30,746 nt of DNA from a virus (IMGVR_UViG_3300034109_000671:1-30746); one strand, 5' to 3'; positions 12,881 to 20,852 are shown, counted from the first letter of the stretch. Notes: generated by a model not told the origin, from the letters alone. A program made the numbers and translations.

Positions 12881-13810
12881 TCAGGCCTCCGGCACGATGA
12901 ACGGCTCGCCGAACGCTCCGGCGAAGGCCTTCTCGGGATAGACGTTCGCCCCAGCACCGCCGCGGATCACGCTCGGGGCCTCTCCGTCGGCCTTCTTCGT
13001 GCCGTTGCTGTTCAGGGCCACGGGTTGCTTCACGGCCTTCCCGTCGGCCCCGACGATCGCCTTCCGCTCGCCGCTGACCAGCTCGTGAAACCCGCAGTCC
13101 CACGGCATCACCTTCCAGGTCTCCGGCTCGTACCTGAACTCCCAGGCCGTCTCGACGATCGTCAGCTTCTCGTCCTCGCCGCCCTCGACAGGTTCGCCTT
13201 CCGCGCCGTTGTCGGCGGTCTTGCCTCGGGCGACGTTCTCGATCTCGCGGCGCTTGGCCGACTTGAAGTAGCACTTCCAGGTGAGGGCCGGACCGCCGGC
13301 CCAGGTCTCGGAGTTGACGGACCCGGCGTACTCGACCACATCGTCCCGCCAGCTATCGTCCTGGTAAAACTTCGTGAGGACCCAGGTCGTCTCCTCCCGC
13401 TCCTTCTCCAGCCCCTCGATCGGGTCGCCGGCTGCGTTCACGATCATGCCGCCGTCGCGGTCACGGAACACCGGCACCGTCGACGCGCCGCCCTGCCGTT
13501 CCCAGAAGTCCTCCGGGATGCCGTCTCCGTTGAGCTTCTCCCGCGGCGGCGGCGGGTAGAACGAGACGTCGAGCCGCCAGAGCATCCCGTCCTGATTGCG
13601 TGGCGCGAGCTTAAACTCCATCGCCTTACAGTCGGCGTTCTCCCAGTGTGCGGAGTACCAGCCGCAGGGGACCGCCTTCACGATCGTCTGCTTCGATGTC
13701 AGCGGCGAATCGACGCGGATCAGCCAGGCCTCGTCATAGCGCAGCGGCTCGCCGACCTTGCCGGAGAAGCCGGTCCCGTCCGCCACGCGCCGCCATCCGA
13801 TCACAGCCAT
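12881..13810 (-). CDS. Tail protein after the tape measure (possible distal tail or hub component)
   Basis: This 309-residue protein follows the tape measure gene by three bases, the slot usually filled by a distal tail or baseplate component. It is acidic and aromatic-rich (CGWYSAHWENADCKAMEFKLAPRNQDG, WRLDVSFYPPPPREKLN). No transmembrane segment, catalytic motif or recognised fold is evident. Its beta-rich outline agrees with a virion structural role. It might instead be an adhesin; this is not resolvable here. Confidence 0.6.
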   Translation of the reverse strand: MAVIGWRRVADGTGFSGKVGEPLRYDEAWLIRVDSPLTSKQTIVKAVPCGWYSAHWENADCKAMEFKLAPRNQDGMLWRLDVSFYPPPPREKLNGDGIPEDFWERQGGASTVPVFRDRDGGMIVNAAGDPIEGLEKEREETTWVLTKFYQDDSWRDDVVEYAGSVNSETWAGGPALTWKCYFKSAKRREIENVARGKTADNGAEGEPVEGGEDEKLTIVETAWEFRYEPETWKVMPWDCGFHELVSGERKAIVGADGKAVKQPVALNSNGTKKADGEAPSVIRGGAGANVYPEKAFAGAFGEPFIVPEA

Positions 13811-13813
13811 GAT

Positions 13814-15340
13814 TCAGTCCAGAGCGAAGGGGTAGGTGTCGTCGCCGGCCGCCGTGTTCTCGGCGATCTGCTCGAGGACGGAGAGCTGCTGCTGCTGAAC
13901 GTCGGCACCGTTGCCGCGCATCAGCCGGAACATTTCCGAGACGCCCTCGCTCGACCGCGAGTCGATGCCCTTCAGAGCTTCGTTGATCGACGCGATCTCG
14001 ACGGTCTGGGCGATCTCGACAGGGGCGGGCTTGGCCTCGTCGATCGCGTTGGCCGAGGCGTTGGCCTGGGCGATGGCACCGTCGAGGGCCGTCGTGAGCG
14101 GGCCAGCGATCGCCTGGCCTACCGGCGCGGCGTTGGTGGCGAAGGCGTTGGCGAAGCCCTCCTGGGCGGCCGTGAGGTTTTGCGTGATCCCGTTCGAGAT
14201 CTCCTGGTTGAAGGCCTGGGCCCCGGCGACGACGGCGTCGAGCGTCGACGTGTCGAAGCCCAGGTACTGGCCGATCTGCTGGGCCACCGTGGCGAGCGTC
14301 TCGAAGGCCCCAGTGAAACCCAGGATCACCATGCCGAGGCCAGCCTGGGCGGCGTTGAAGACGCCGGACAGGAAGTTTGCCGCCCGGTTGAAGAAGTCGC
14401 CCACCGCGCCCCACTGCTGCCCAACCTGGGAGAGATACTCGAACGTGCTCCCGAAGTTCTGAATGATGAAGTCGCCGATCCCGGCCAGGAACCGCGCCGC
14501 CTGGAGGATGCCGTCGCCGATGGCCTGGCCGATGTTCGCGCCGCCGATAGATCCGATGAGGTTCGAGAAGCTGGTCACGACCGCGTCGACCGCCGGGGCG
14601 AGGTAGGCGACGATCTGCTGGACGACGCCCGCGATCGCCTTCTGGGCCCGCGTGAAGGCGTCGTTCATGGCCTCCACGTCCTGGCCCTGGGCATTGGTGA
14701 GCGTCAGCCCGAACCGCTCGGCCTCCGCGCGGGCCTCGGCGATGGCCTCCGCCCCACCGTTGAACAGCGGCAGGAGGTCGGCCCCGGCGCGGCCGAAGAT
14801 CTGGACGGCCGCCGCGGCCCGCTGGGCCTCGGTCGGGAGGGCCGCGATCGACTGGGCGATCGCGTCGAACCGGTCGGCGGCGTTCAGGCCGGCGAGCTGC
14901 TCGACGTTCAGGCCGAGGTTGCCGAAGGCGGCGGCCGCCGTCTTCGATCCGTTCGTCGCCTTGACGAGAGCGACGTCGGCCTTCGTGGCGGCCGCGCCGA
15001 TCTGGTCGAGCGAGACGCCGGCCAGCTCGCCGGCCAGGCCGAGGCCCGCGAGCTCGCCGTAGGTCATCCCCAAGCGGGCCGCCATCTTGCTCGTCTGGTC
15101 GACGACCTCGCCCTGGGCCGCGCCAAACCTGACGAGGCTCCCGACGGCCTGCGACGCCGACGAGGCGATTGACCCGAAGAGCTGGGCCCCCTGGATCGCG
15201 ACGAGCGACGACATCCCGGACCGCAGCGACTTTGCCGAGGCCTCGAGCGATTTCATGCTGGACGATGCCCGGTTGACGCCGGCCGTCAGGCCGCTCGTCG
15301 ATGCCGTGAACACCGCTGATACTTTGCCGATCGCCGTCAT
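13814..15340 (-). CDS. Tape measure protein, short
   Basis: The 508-residue protein is Ala/Gln/Gly-rich and helical, with the typical N-terminus VSAVFTASTSGLTAGVNRAS and the coiled SSSMKSLEASAKSLR. The middle contains hydrophobic stretches (IVAYLAPAVDAVVTSF, AGLGMVILGFTGAFETLATV) found in tape measure proteins of phages that insert into membranes. It is encoded right after the tail assembly chaperone frameshift pair, the standard order. Tape measure length sets tail length; at roughly 0.15 nm per residue a tail of about 75 nm would be expected, which is an estimate from known phages, not a measurement. Confidence 0.85.
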   Translation of the reverse strand: MTAIGKVSAVFTASTSGLTAGVNRASSSMKSLEASAKSLRSGMSSLVAIQGAQLFGSIASSASQAVGSLVRFGAAQGEVVDQTSKMAARLGMTYGELAGLGLAGELAGVSLDQIGAAATKADVALVKATNGSKTAAAAFGNLGLNVEQLAGLNAADRFDAIAQSIAALPTEAQRAAAAVQIFGRAGADLLPLFNGGAEAIAEARAEAERFGLTLTNAQGQDVEAMNDAFTRAQKAIAGVVQQIVAYLAPAVDAVVTSFSNLIGSIGGANIGQAIGDGILQAARFLAGIGDFIIQNFGSTFEYLSQVGQQWGAVGDFFNRAANFLSGVFNAAQAGLGMVILGFTGAFETLATVAQQIGQYLGFDTSTLDAVVAGAQAFNQEISNGITQNLTAAQEGFANAFATNAAPVGQAIAGPLTTALDGAIAQANASANAIDEAKPAPVEIAQTVEIASINEALKGIDSRSSEGVSEMFRLMRGNGADVQQQQLSVLEQIAENTAAGDDTYPFALD

Positions 15341-15341
15341 G

Positions 15342-16009
15342 TCATCGCCTCGGGAACGCTCGGGATAGCTTGCTTAGTTCCGCCTCGATCTCGTCCGGTG
15401 TCATCTCTCGGTTTGGGTCATAGCCGGGGAGGAACTTCTCCTCGAACTGCTCTTCAACCTTGCATCCAAGGCCCTTTAGGATCATCACCGTCTGCCGTGC
15501 CGTTCTCAGCCAGTCCTCGCCGAAGGGCTCGACGCGGTAATAGGCGAGCCACATCTGGAACTGTCGGAGACTTAGCTCGTACTTCCACTCCTCGGGGTTA
15601 GGGATGCGATGGTGTGCAGCGAGCCGGTACAGGAACAGATCTACGAGTCCTGCCCGGCTCCGGAGTTTTTTTCCAATTCCGCGACGGCGTCGTCGTCGTT
15701 CCGGAGAACCGTCTCCCAACACTTCTTGTAGAGCCACATCACGACGCGCGGGCTCGCGTCGAGGAGGCCCTTCGACTTGTCGGCCGACAGGAGCCGCTTC
15801 CCGTTCTCGTCGGAGAGGCAGGCCGCGATCGTGTCGACGATCAGCTCGGCCGGCGGTGCCTTGCCGTCGAGCTGCTGGTGGGCGACGGCCAGCTTGTGCC
15901 ACTCGCCGTAGGACGGGTAGCGGAGCCTCACCGCCTTCTCGACGCCGGGGGGCGTCACCTCGAGGAGCTCGGGCTTATGTTCGCCGAATAGTTCAGATGC
16001 CGTTGTCAT
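15342..16009 (-). CDS. Tail assembly chaperone, long -1 frameshift product (G-T type)
   Basis: The short chaperone (15641-16009) is read to the slippery sequence A AAA AAC at 15671-15665. A -1 slip then continues in the overlapping frame as KKLRSRAGLVDLFLYRLAAH, ending at 15342. The fusion would have 115 residues from the first frame and 107 from the second, 222 in all. The second part (RIPNPEEWKYELSLRQFQMWLAYYRV ... ELSKLSRAF) is the T domain, which binds the tape measure protein. The T frame has no convincing own start, and the tape measure gene begins one base after its stop. Frameshift is standard in lambda-like tails; efficiency is unknown. Confidence 0.8.
15641..16009 (-). CDS. Tail assembly chaperone, short product (G type)
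   Basis: A 122-residue protein starting MTTASELFGEHKPELLEVTPPGVEKAVRLRYPSYGEWHKLAVA. It resembles small phage tail chaperones placed between the tail-tube and tape measure genes. Its C-terminal DDDAVAELEKNSGAGQDS is read only if no frameshift occurs. The start follows the last tail-tube-like gene by three bases. It should bind tape measure protein with the long form during assembly. Confidence 0.8.
   Translation of the reverse strand: MTTASELFGEHKPELLEVTPPGVEKAVRLRYPSYGEWHKLAVAHQQLDGKAPPAELIVDTIAACLSDENGKRLLSADKSKGLLDASPRVVMWLYKKCWETVLRNDDDAVAELEKNSGAGQDS
15665..15671 (-). other. Slippery heptamer A AAA AAC for -1 frameshift
   Basis: In the chaperone frame the codons are GAA AAA AAC, so A AAA AAC is a canonical heptamer. 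After slipping back one base, reading resumes at CTC (15665-15663) and joins the T frame, which stays open to 15342. I did not find an obvious pseudoknot, though GC-rich pairing just downstream is possible. Confidence 0.8.
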
Positions 16010-16012
16010 GTG

Positions 16013-16405
16013 TCAGTCGGTGTCCAGTTGGCCCATAAATCGAAACCGTGCCGCGCCGGTCAGGAACTGCCCGACGTTGCCCGTCACCTCGAAGGATTCC
16101 AGGATCGCGTAGTTCTCGAAGCCGCCGCCGTCGAACGTGACGATCAGGTAGGCCTCCAGGCCCGTGTCATCCGAGACAAACGGAGGGCACCCGAACAGCG
16201 TGATATCTACGCCGCCTGGTTCAACACCGGTACACGCGATCTCTCGCAGGACGCGGGCCGTAGCCCCGGCTCCGATCACGTCGCTCCCGACGTTCGTCAC
16301 GTCCTCGATCACGGCCGTCGCTGGCGTGACCCGGAAGGATGTCAGGCGGCCGATCGGAGTCCCGCCGAACGTGACGGTCGAGCCCTGCGAGGTTGGGGTC
16401 GGCAT
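16013..16405 (-). CDS. Third tail-tube-like protein
   Basis: This 130-residue beta-rich protein (MPTPTSQGSTVTFGGTPIGRLTSF, AVIEDVTNVGSDVIGAG, GFENYAILESFEVTGNVGQF) has the length and strand pattern of a single tail-tube barrel. It stands just before the tail assembly chaperone, where the major tail protein is normally encoded. It shares the MP-T...G.tvtf opening and the 'DvTn..s' strand with the two genes upstream. I think all three descend from one ancestral tail-tube gene. Which one forms the main tube is not decided by sequence; this one, nearest the chaperone, is a good candidate. Confidence 0.6.
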   Translation of the reverse strand: MPTPTSQGSTVTFGGTPIGRLTSFRVTPATAVIEDVTNVGSDVIGAGATARVLREIACTGVEPGGVDITLFGCPPFVSDDTGLEAYLIVTFDGGGFENYAILESFEVTGNVGQFLTGAARFRFMGQLDTD

Positions 16406-16438
16406 GGTGGCCCTCGGCCGTAGCGGCGAAAGCCTGGG

Positions 16439-16783
16439 CTAGGTGTAGTCGCTGGTGAAGTTCGCGACCCCCTTCACCAGGGCCCCGGCCTCGTTCGAGA
16501 TATCGGCGTCGATGCACTTACAGAGAACACCGCCGAACGTGTTCGTCGACCCCACGGCAGGGGCCGTATCGCCCAGGAACTCGACGGCGACGGTGACGGT
16601 GATCCCCTCGCCGCCGGGGCCGTTGTCCGTGAGCCCGTCCTCGTAGACGCGGTCGGCACCGTGAGCCAGCGACAGCGTCGAGGCGTCGAGCTTGTTGTCG
16701 CTCGTCGACCGGGTCTTCTTGATCGTGACCTTCGTCGCCCCGGCGATCCCGTAGGCGTTGCCTTGTGAGGATGTCAGCGGCAT
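16439..16783 (-). CDS. Second tail-tube-like protein
   Basis: A 114-residue protein (MPLTSSQGNAYGIAGATKVTIKKTRSTSDNKLDASTL) with a beta-rich pattern and the segment YEDGLTDNGPGGEGITVTVAVEFLG that lines up with YADPVLVDGAGNSATVTCSATGFLKG of the gene before it. Same length as its neighbour (114 residues) and five bases from its stop. These features make a duplicated tail-tube or tail-terminator module likely. A short gap (33 bases) separates it from the third copy. Confidence 0.6.
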   Translation of the reverse strand: MPLTSSQGNAYGIAGATKVTIKKTRSTSDNKLDASTLSLAHGADRVYEDGLTDNGPGGEGITVTVAVEFLGDTAPAVGSTNTFGGVLCKCIDADISNEAGALVKGVANFTSDYT

Positions 16784-16789
16784 CTCGGA

Positions 16790-17134
16790 TCACTCCTCCT
16801 CTGACGGGTAGTAGGACCAGTTGGCCGACCAGGTCGCATATTTGCCGACCTCGTAGACCTCTTCCGTGTCTTCGCAGATCCAGCCGGTCGTCGTCGCGAT
16901 GTCCGTCGGCTCCGGGGCGGAGCCCTTCAGGAAGCCCGTCGCCGAGCAAGTCACCGTAGCGGAGTTGCCGGCCCCGTCCACCAGGACAGGGTCGGCATAT
17001 TCCCGCTCGGCGCTCGCGAGGTCGGTGACGTCTTCCTTGGCGGCCGAGGCCGTGACGTCGATCTCCTTCAGCGAGACGCGGGTCGCGCCTGCCGGGATCG
17101 TCGGGCCACCGGAGGGGAGTCCGGAAAGCGGCAT
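16790..17134 (-). CDS. First tail-tube-like protein
   Basis: A 114-residue protein opening MPLSGLPSGGPTIPAGATRVSLKEIDVTASAAKEDVTDLAS. The 'GATRVslKeidvT.sa...DvTdLas' strand pair fits a small phage tail-tube fold, and YADPVLVDGAGNSATVTC matches the corresponding region of the following gene. It follows the tail-completion gene by four bases. Ordinary siphoviruses have one tail-tube gene, so a triplet is unusual. Confidence 0.6.
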   Translation of the reverse strand: MPLSGLPSGGPTIPAGATRVSLKEIDVTASAAKEDVTDLASAEREYADPVLVDGAGNSATVTCSATGFLKGSAPEPTDIATTTGWICEDTEEVYEVGKYATWSANWSYYPSEEE

Positions 17135-17138
17135 GTCG

Positions 17139-17555
17139 TCACTCCTCCCAGGAGATCGCGTAGGTCTGCTCGACGATGTACGTCGGGTCCTCCCGGCCGT
17201 CGAGACGGACGGCGTCGCCGTCCCGCTCGTCGGTCAGAAGACACGAGTCGATCGTAAGGTCGCCGACCGTGCCCTTGAACCTGTTCAAGGCCGCGCCGAT
17301 AGCCTCGGCGATCTCCCAGGCCTGGACGTGGCTGTCGGCGTAGATGTCCAGCCGGAAGGTCGCGGCCGGCGGGAGCTGGTTCGCTTCCGGTGTGGCGTCG
17401 AGCGTGTCGGCCAGGACGAGCTCGCGGGTCGTGTTCTCGCGGACGTAGACGACATAGGGCGGGTCGCCCGTGCCGGTCATCGCCACCGGCCAGGCCTGGC
17501 AGTCGGCGACGGCGTCCTCGATCGCGCCTTTGATCCACTTCTCGGGAATTGGCAT
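17139..17555 (-). CDS. Tail completion (terminator) protein, DUF3168-like
   Basis: This 138-residue protein (MPIPEKWIKGAIEDAV, then YVVYVRENTTRELV) has strands with TFRLDIYADSHVQAWEIAEAIGAALNRF at about 70-97, the characteristic 'idvya.......a..l...i...L' outline of phage tail terminators. It lies directly after the HK97 gp10-like gene, the usual slot. It would cap the tail and form the tail side of the head-tail joint. Its start overlaps the previous stop by one base. Confidence 0.7.
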   Translation of the reverse strand: MPIPEKWIKGAIEDAVADCQAWPVAMTGTGDPPYVVYVRENTTRELVLADTLDATPEANQLPPAATFRLDIYADSHVQAWEIAEAIGAALNRFKGTVGDLTIDSCLLTDERDGDAVRLDGREDPTYIVEQTYAISWEE

Positions 17556-18043
17556 CAGTTGCCTCTGTACTTTCCTTTGCCGGCCGGGATCTTGTCCTTG
17601 AGGGCGTTCTCGAAGGCGGTCGCCATGCTCTTCGCGAGCGACGCCGCGGCCTGCGGCCCGAACTCGGCCATCGCCCGCTCGACCATCCGGCGCGGCTCGA
17701 TGCCCTTCGTCGTGCCGAACTCAAGCCAGATTGCCTTCCGGCTCTGGGCTCCGGCCTTGTAGCCGAGGACTCCGAACACGGCGTCCTTCGACGCCTTCGT
17801 CCTGACAGCGACAGCGGCCCGGAGCTGGCCCGTCGACCTGGGCTTCTCGCCCTTCTTCCGGCGGCCGCGCTTCATCCCCTCGGGCGGCGTGTATCGCTTC
17901 AGCACCGACCGGCCTGGCCGGAGCGTGCGGGCCATAGCCGACTTCAGGTACTTGTTTCGGATGTTCTTGGGGAGCGTCTGGAACGCCCGCACGAACTGGC
18001 CGATCTCGTCGTCGAACGACTTGTCGAGCTGGACGGAGATCAT
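17555..18043 (-). CDS. HK97 gp10-like tail/neck protein
   Basis: The ATG at 18041-18043 overlaps the stop of the head-tail adaptor gene (ATGA), making it the natural start rather than the longer open frame. The 162-residue product has FVRAFQTLPKNIRNKYLKSAMARTLRP, the basic loop KRGRRKKGEKPRS and ARKAIWLEFGTTKG-like text (KAIWLEFGTTKGIEPRRMV at about 103-121). The 'E.Gt.......p.pf' region is diagnostic of HK97 gp10-type proteins, which work at the neck and tail completion. Confidence 0.8.
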   Translation of the reverse strand: MISVQLDKSFDDEIGQFVRAFQTLPKNIRNKYLKSAMARTLRPGRSVLKRYTPPEGMKRGRRKKGEKPRSTGQLRAAVAVRTKASKDAVFGVLGYKAGAQSRKAIWLEFGTTKGIEPRRMVERAMAEFGPQAAASLAKSMATAFENALKDKIPAGKGKYRGN

Positions 18044-18378
18044 GCCACCTGCTCCTCGACGGTGATCTCGAGCTCGGTCCGGCCAGCCCGCTCGACGACG
18101 GCCGAGACGTAGAGCAGCCGGTCGCCGCGGCTGGCCCACCGGAGCCGCATCCCGCCGACGATGTCGGGGAACCAGCGGCAGCGGACCACGGCCTGGAGCG
18201 TGCCGCCGACCTGGGCGCGGTTCTCCGCCTCGACGTAGCTCTGGGCCTCGTAGCTGCCGTGGAACCGGCGGACCTCCGGCCACTCCTGGCCGGCCACGAG
18301 GCCGCCGTGATCGTCACGCTCGGCGACCGGCCGGGACTCGGCGACGAAGGTCTCGGTGAGCAGGCCCGCGGGAATCAT
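18040..18378 (-). CDS. Head-tail adaptor/joining protein
   Basis: A 112-residue beta-barrel type protein (MIPAGLLTETFVAESRPVAERDDHGG) of the SPP1 gp16 or phage head-tail-joining class. Its middle part (AENRAQVGGTLQAVVRCRWFPDI) and the strand GDRLLYVSAVVERAGRTELEITVEEQ are typical. It stands between the gp6-like connector and gp10-like genes, and directly follows the connector stop. Confidence 0.8.
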   Translation of the reverse strand: MIPAGLLTETFVAESRPVAERDDHGGLVAGQEWPEVRRFHGSYEAQSYVEAENRAQVGGTLQAVVRCRWFPDIVGGMRLRWASRGDRLLYVSAVVERAGRTELEITVEEQVA

Positions 18379-18942
18379 TCACCAGCCCCCGGAGTGTGAC
18401 TCGCTCGCGAGCAGGGCCTCGAAGGCCTGCGGCAGCTCGACGGAGCTGTTCGCCGCGAGGACGCCGCGGTTCTCGAAGAGATGCACGACGTAGAGCAGGA
18501 TCGCCGACTTCAGCCGGCGGGAGACAGGCTGGGCTTCCGTCGGGCCGGCCCAGTATTCGACCACGACCTCGCCGGCCGGGCTGGCGTCGAGCTCGACGTA
18601 GGCCGGCATCGCGTCGGCCTCGGCCTCGTACTCGCTGCCGGCGAGCTCGTCGCCGTCGACCGTCACCGCCAGCTCGTGGTTCTCGTCGACCACCAGCGGC
18701 GGCCGCGGGAGGGCGAACTTCCGGCCGACCGGCTTTTTCCACTTCGCCCGGTACTTCTTCAGGACCAGCGACCGGCCGAGGCGGGCCTCGAGGAACTCGC
18801 GGGCGGTCGCGATCTGGCCGGCCAGGAGGGCGTCGAAGTCCTCCTGTTCCGGCATCATGCCGAGCTGCGCCTTCGCCTCGTCCAGCGTCACCGGCTCCAC
18901 GTCGGCCTCGATGTCGGTCACGACGAGCGTGTCGGGTCGCAT
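18379..18942 (-). CDS. HK97 gp6-like head-tail connector
   Basis: This 187-residue protein has the helical pattern VEPVTLDEAKAQLGMMPEQEDFDALLAGQIATAREFLE and the C-terminal helix RRLKSAILLYVVHLFENRG, both typical of gp6-like connectors that sit under the portal. The central part is beta-rich. Length is in the usual range with a longer middle. It is one gene after the capsid gene and right before the adaptor, giving a standard head-tail joining module. Confidence 0.85.
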   Translation of the reverse strand: MRPDTLVVTDIEADVEPVTLDEAKAQLGMMPEQEDFDALLAGQIATAREFLEARLGRSLVLKKYRAKWKKPVGRKFALPRPPLVVDENHELAVTVDGDELAGSEYEAEADAMPAYVELDASPAGEVVVEYWAGPTEAQPVSRRLKSAILLYVVHLFENRGVLAANSSVELPQAFEALLASESHSGGW

Positions 18943-18951
18943 GGCGGGCTC

Positions 18952-19158
18952 CTATCGGGTCTCGGTCGGCGTCGCAGCGACGGCCCGCTCGGCGGCGGGC
19001 CTGGCATCGAAGAGCGGGCGGTCGGCGGGCTCGGCGGGCGCGGCCACGCCGGACTCGACCAGGTGAGCGGCGAGGCCGGGGGTCGCCCGGATCACCTCGC
19101 CAGAGCGGTAGCCCCGGTAGGCCCGGAGCAGCCGGAGCGGTTGCGACTCAGTCGGCAT
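18952..19158 (-). CDS. Small protein after the capsid gene
   Basis: The ATG at 19156-19158 follows GGAGGACGGCT and gives a 68-residue protein, MPTESQPLRLLRAYRGYRSGEVIRATPGLAAHLVESGVA. The 'll.ayrgy..Ge.I.at..lA..Lv..GvA' pattern is common in small genes that follow capsid genes in phages; I do not know its function. The C-terminus is Pro/Ala-rich. A strong hairpin lies just upstream, between it and the capsid gene. Confidence 0.6.
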   Translation of the reverse strand: MPTESQPLRLLRAYRGYRSGEVIRATPGLAAHLVESGVAAPAEPADRPLFDARPAAERAVAATPTETR

Positions 19159-19173
19159 AGCCGTCCTCCGGGT

Positions 19174-19222
19174 ACGCAGCGGCCGGGGGGCTGCATCCTT
19201 GCGGCCCCCCGGCCCGTTGCGT
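19174..19222. promoter_or_regulatory. Strong stem-loop after the capsid gene
   Basis: GGCCGGGGGGC (19181-19191) pairs perfectly with GCCCCCCGGCC (19204-19214) around a 12-base loop. An outer ACGCA/TGCGT pair extends the stem. It lies between the capsid stop at 19235 and the next gene. There is no U-run, so it may reduce read-through or protect the capsid mRNA 3' end instead of acting as a simple terminator. Confidence 0.7.
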
Positions 19223-19234
19223 CTGGTTCTCGCG

Positions 19235-20452
19235 TCAGTCGACGATGAGCTTCGCCACGAACGAGGCGTCGTGGTTGGCGATGCCCACCCGCTGCGTGCC
19301 GCGGTAGACCACGCTGTCCTTCGCGAAGGAGGCGTGCTCCGAGGCTGCGACCTGGAGGCCGTTCGCCTTGTAGGCCACCGCGGTCGCCATGGCGAAGTCG
19401 CCGTAGAGGGCGAGCGTGCCGGTCGGCAGGCCGAGGCAGCGGTAGACCGGAGCACCCATCACGACCGGGAGGACGCGGTCGCCGATCGTCGTCGACTGCG
19501 TGACCACCGAGGCCTTCATAATGTGGGCCCAGCCGGCCGAGCTCACCACCCAGGCGGTGTTCACCGCCCGGCTGTCGATCTTGCCGACGAGCTCGGCCAG
19601 GTCGACGCCGTCGTTGTCGACGCCCTGGGCGACCGTGTTGTCGTTCGAGATCTCGCCGACGAGGCCGTCGATGCCCTTACCGGCGTCGCCCTGGAGCCAG
19701 ACGGTGTCGATCTTCTTGCCGATGGCAAGAGCGAACCGGTTCGCGACGGTCTGGGCCAGAGCCACCACGGCGGCGGCGTCCTCGGCCAGCTCGTTCGAGA
19801 TCTCGATCAGGCGGCCCATCTTGTGGAGGGCGATCTCGACCTTGTCGGTCGTCATCTCGTCCCCGGTCATGGTGCCCTGCTCGTCGAACCAGCTCGCCTC
19901 GATCTCGCCAATCTTCGGCACGACGATCGAGTTCGAACTGGTCTGGTACAGGCTCGCGACCTGGAGGCCGACCGAGCTGTAGCCGAGGACGTCGATGAAC
20001 CCGCGGAAGAGCTCCGGCGAGACGAGCTCGCTGCCCTTGCCGTCGAACGTGGGCGAGGTCTCGCCCATCGCCCGCATTTCGTTCACGTCGCCACGGGCCA
20101 GGGCCCGCAGGAACCGGCCGGCCTTCGCGGCCGCCTCGTTCGAGCCGAAGCCCTTCGCGTCGCGGCCCGGCATCACATGCACGGCGGGAGCCTTCCGCTC
20201 CTCGACCGTCGCGCGGCTGTCGGAGTCGCTGGCGGCCCGAACGCCACGGAGGGCGGCGACCTTCGCATCGAGGTCGTGCTCGGCCTGGGCGAGCTTCGCC
20301 ACTTCGAGGGCCCGCTCGCCGCGCTCGGCGAGCCGCTGCTCGATCTGCGCCTTCTCGGCGTCGTCCTTGGGCTCGATGGCGCGGAGATCCGTGATCTCCT
20401 TCTCGATCGCGACGGATTCGTCCTGGAGCTGGGCGAGCTTGGCGCTGGGCAT
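19235..20452 (-). CDS. Major capsid protein, HK97 family
   Basis: I chose the ATG at 20450-20452, 9 bases after AAGGA; upstream in-frame starts lie in the leader. The 405-residue protein has an N-terminal coiled-coil scaffold (about 1-70: LAQLQDESVAIEKEITDLRAI... ALEVAKLAQAEHDLDAKVAAL), then the linker PAVHVMPGRD where the prohead protease probably cleaves, and a C-terminal HK97 fold (GSELVSPELFRGFIDVL, SIVVPKIGEIEASWFDEQG, EISNELAEDAAAVVALAQTVANRFALAIGKK, VLPVVMGAPVY). The delta-domain scaffold built into the capsid gene is standard for HK97-like phages. The prohead protease is not adjacent but five or six genes upstream. Confidence 0.9.
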   Translation of the reverse strand: MPSAKLAQLQDESVAIEKEITDLRAIEPKDDAEKAQIEQRLAERGERALEVAKLAQAEHDLDAKVAALRGVRAASDSDSRATVEERKAPAVHVMPGRDAKGFGSNEAAAKAGRFLRALARGDVNEMRAMGETSPTFDGKGSELVSPELFRGFIDVLGYSSVGLQVASLYQTSSNSIVVPKIGEIEASWFDEQGTMTGDEMTTDKVEIALHKMGRLIEISNELAEDAAAVVALAQTVANRFALAIGKKIDTVWLQGDAGKGIDGLVGEISNDNTVAQGVDNDGVDLAELVGKIDSRAVNTAWVVSSAGWAHIMKASVVTQSTTIGDRVLPVVMGAPVYRCLGLPTGTLALYGDFAMATAVAYKANGLQVAASEHASFAKDSVVYRGTQRVGIANHDASFVAKLIVD

Positions 20453-20540
20453 GTTTCGCATCCTTGCGTGGCGTGTACTGGAGTGTGGAAAACCTCCCGC
20501 ACGATATGGGCGATTGCCCGACGCTTGAACTTCCGCGGCC

Positions 20541-20852
20541 CTACCGTAGGACGTTTGGGCAGCGACCATCGGGGCAGGGCGGCGAGGCCTTCGCACGCTC
20601 CGCGACGCAGCGCTTGCAGTCGCACTTGCAGGCCTGCGGGATCCTGCCGTCCGGCTTCCACGTCCCGCGGACGCATGTCTGGCCGCAGTCGCAGGCCGAC
20701 GGCGTTGGGCCCGGCGGCGGGGCGACCTCGAGCAGCATCGACGCCCGCGCCGCCGACACTGCGGCCGCGGCCCGCGGGGACTCGCGGTCGATGGCGGCCG
20801 GGTCGGCCGACAGCCAGACGAGGAACGCGATCAGCCAGTTCCAGAGCCTCAT
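20541..20852 (-). CDS. Secreted or membrane-anchored Cys-rich protein
   Basis: A 103-residue protein with an N-terminal hydrophobic stretch (MRLWNWLIAFLVWLSADPAA, about 1-20) like a signal peptide or anchor. An Ala/Pro-rich linker leads to a C-terminal Cys cluster: ACDCGQTC at about 53-60, ACKCDCKRC at about 74-82 and PPCPDGRC near 91-98, ten cysteines in all. The cluster could be disulfide-bonded outside the cell or bind metal. It belongs to the membrane and protease cassette between prohead protease and capsid. A spanin- or Rz1-like envelope role is possible, but the lipoprotein signal is not clear. Confidence 0.6.
   Translation of the reverse strand: MRLWNWLIAFLVWLSADPAAIDRESPRAAAAVSAARASMLLEVAPPPGPTPSACDCGQTCVRGTWKPDGRIPQACKCDCKRCVAERAKASPPCPDGRCPNVLR

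Noticed and set aside
12611-15172. Plus-strand open frame of 853 residues
   Set aside because: It is antisense to the tape measure and tail-tip genes, rich in Arg, Gly and Leu as expected from high-GC shadow frames, and has no recognisable motif.
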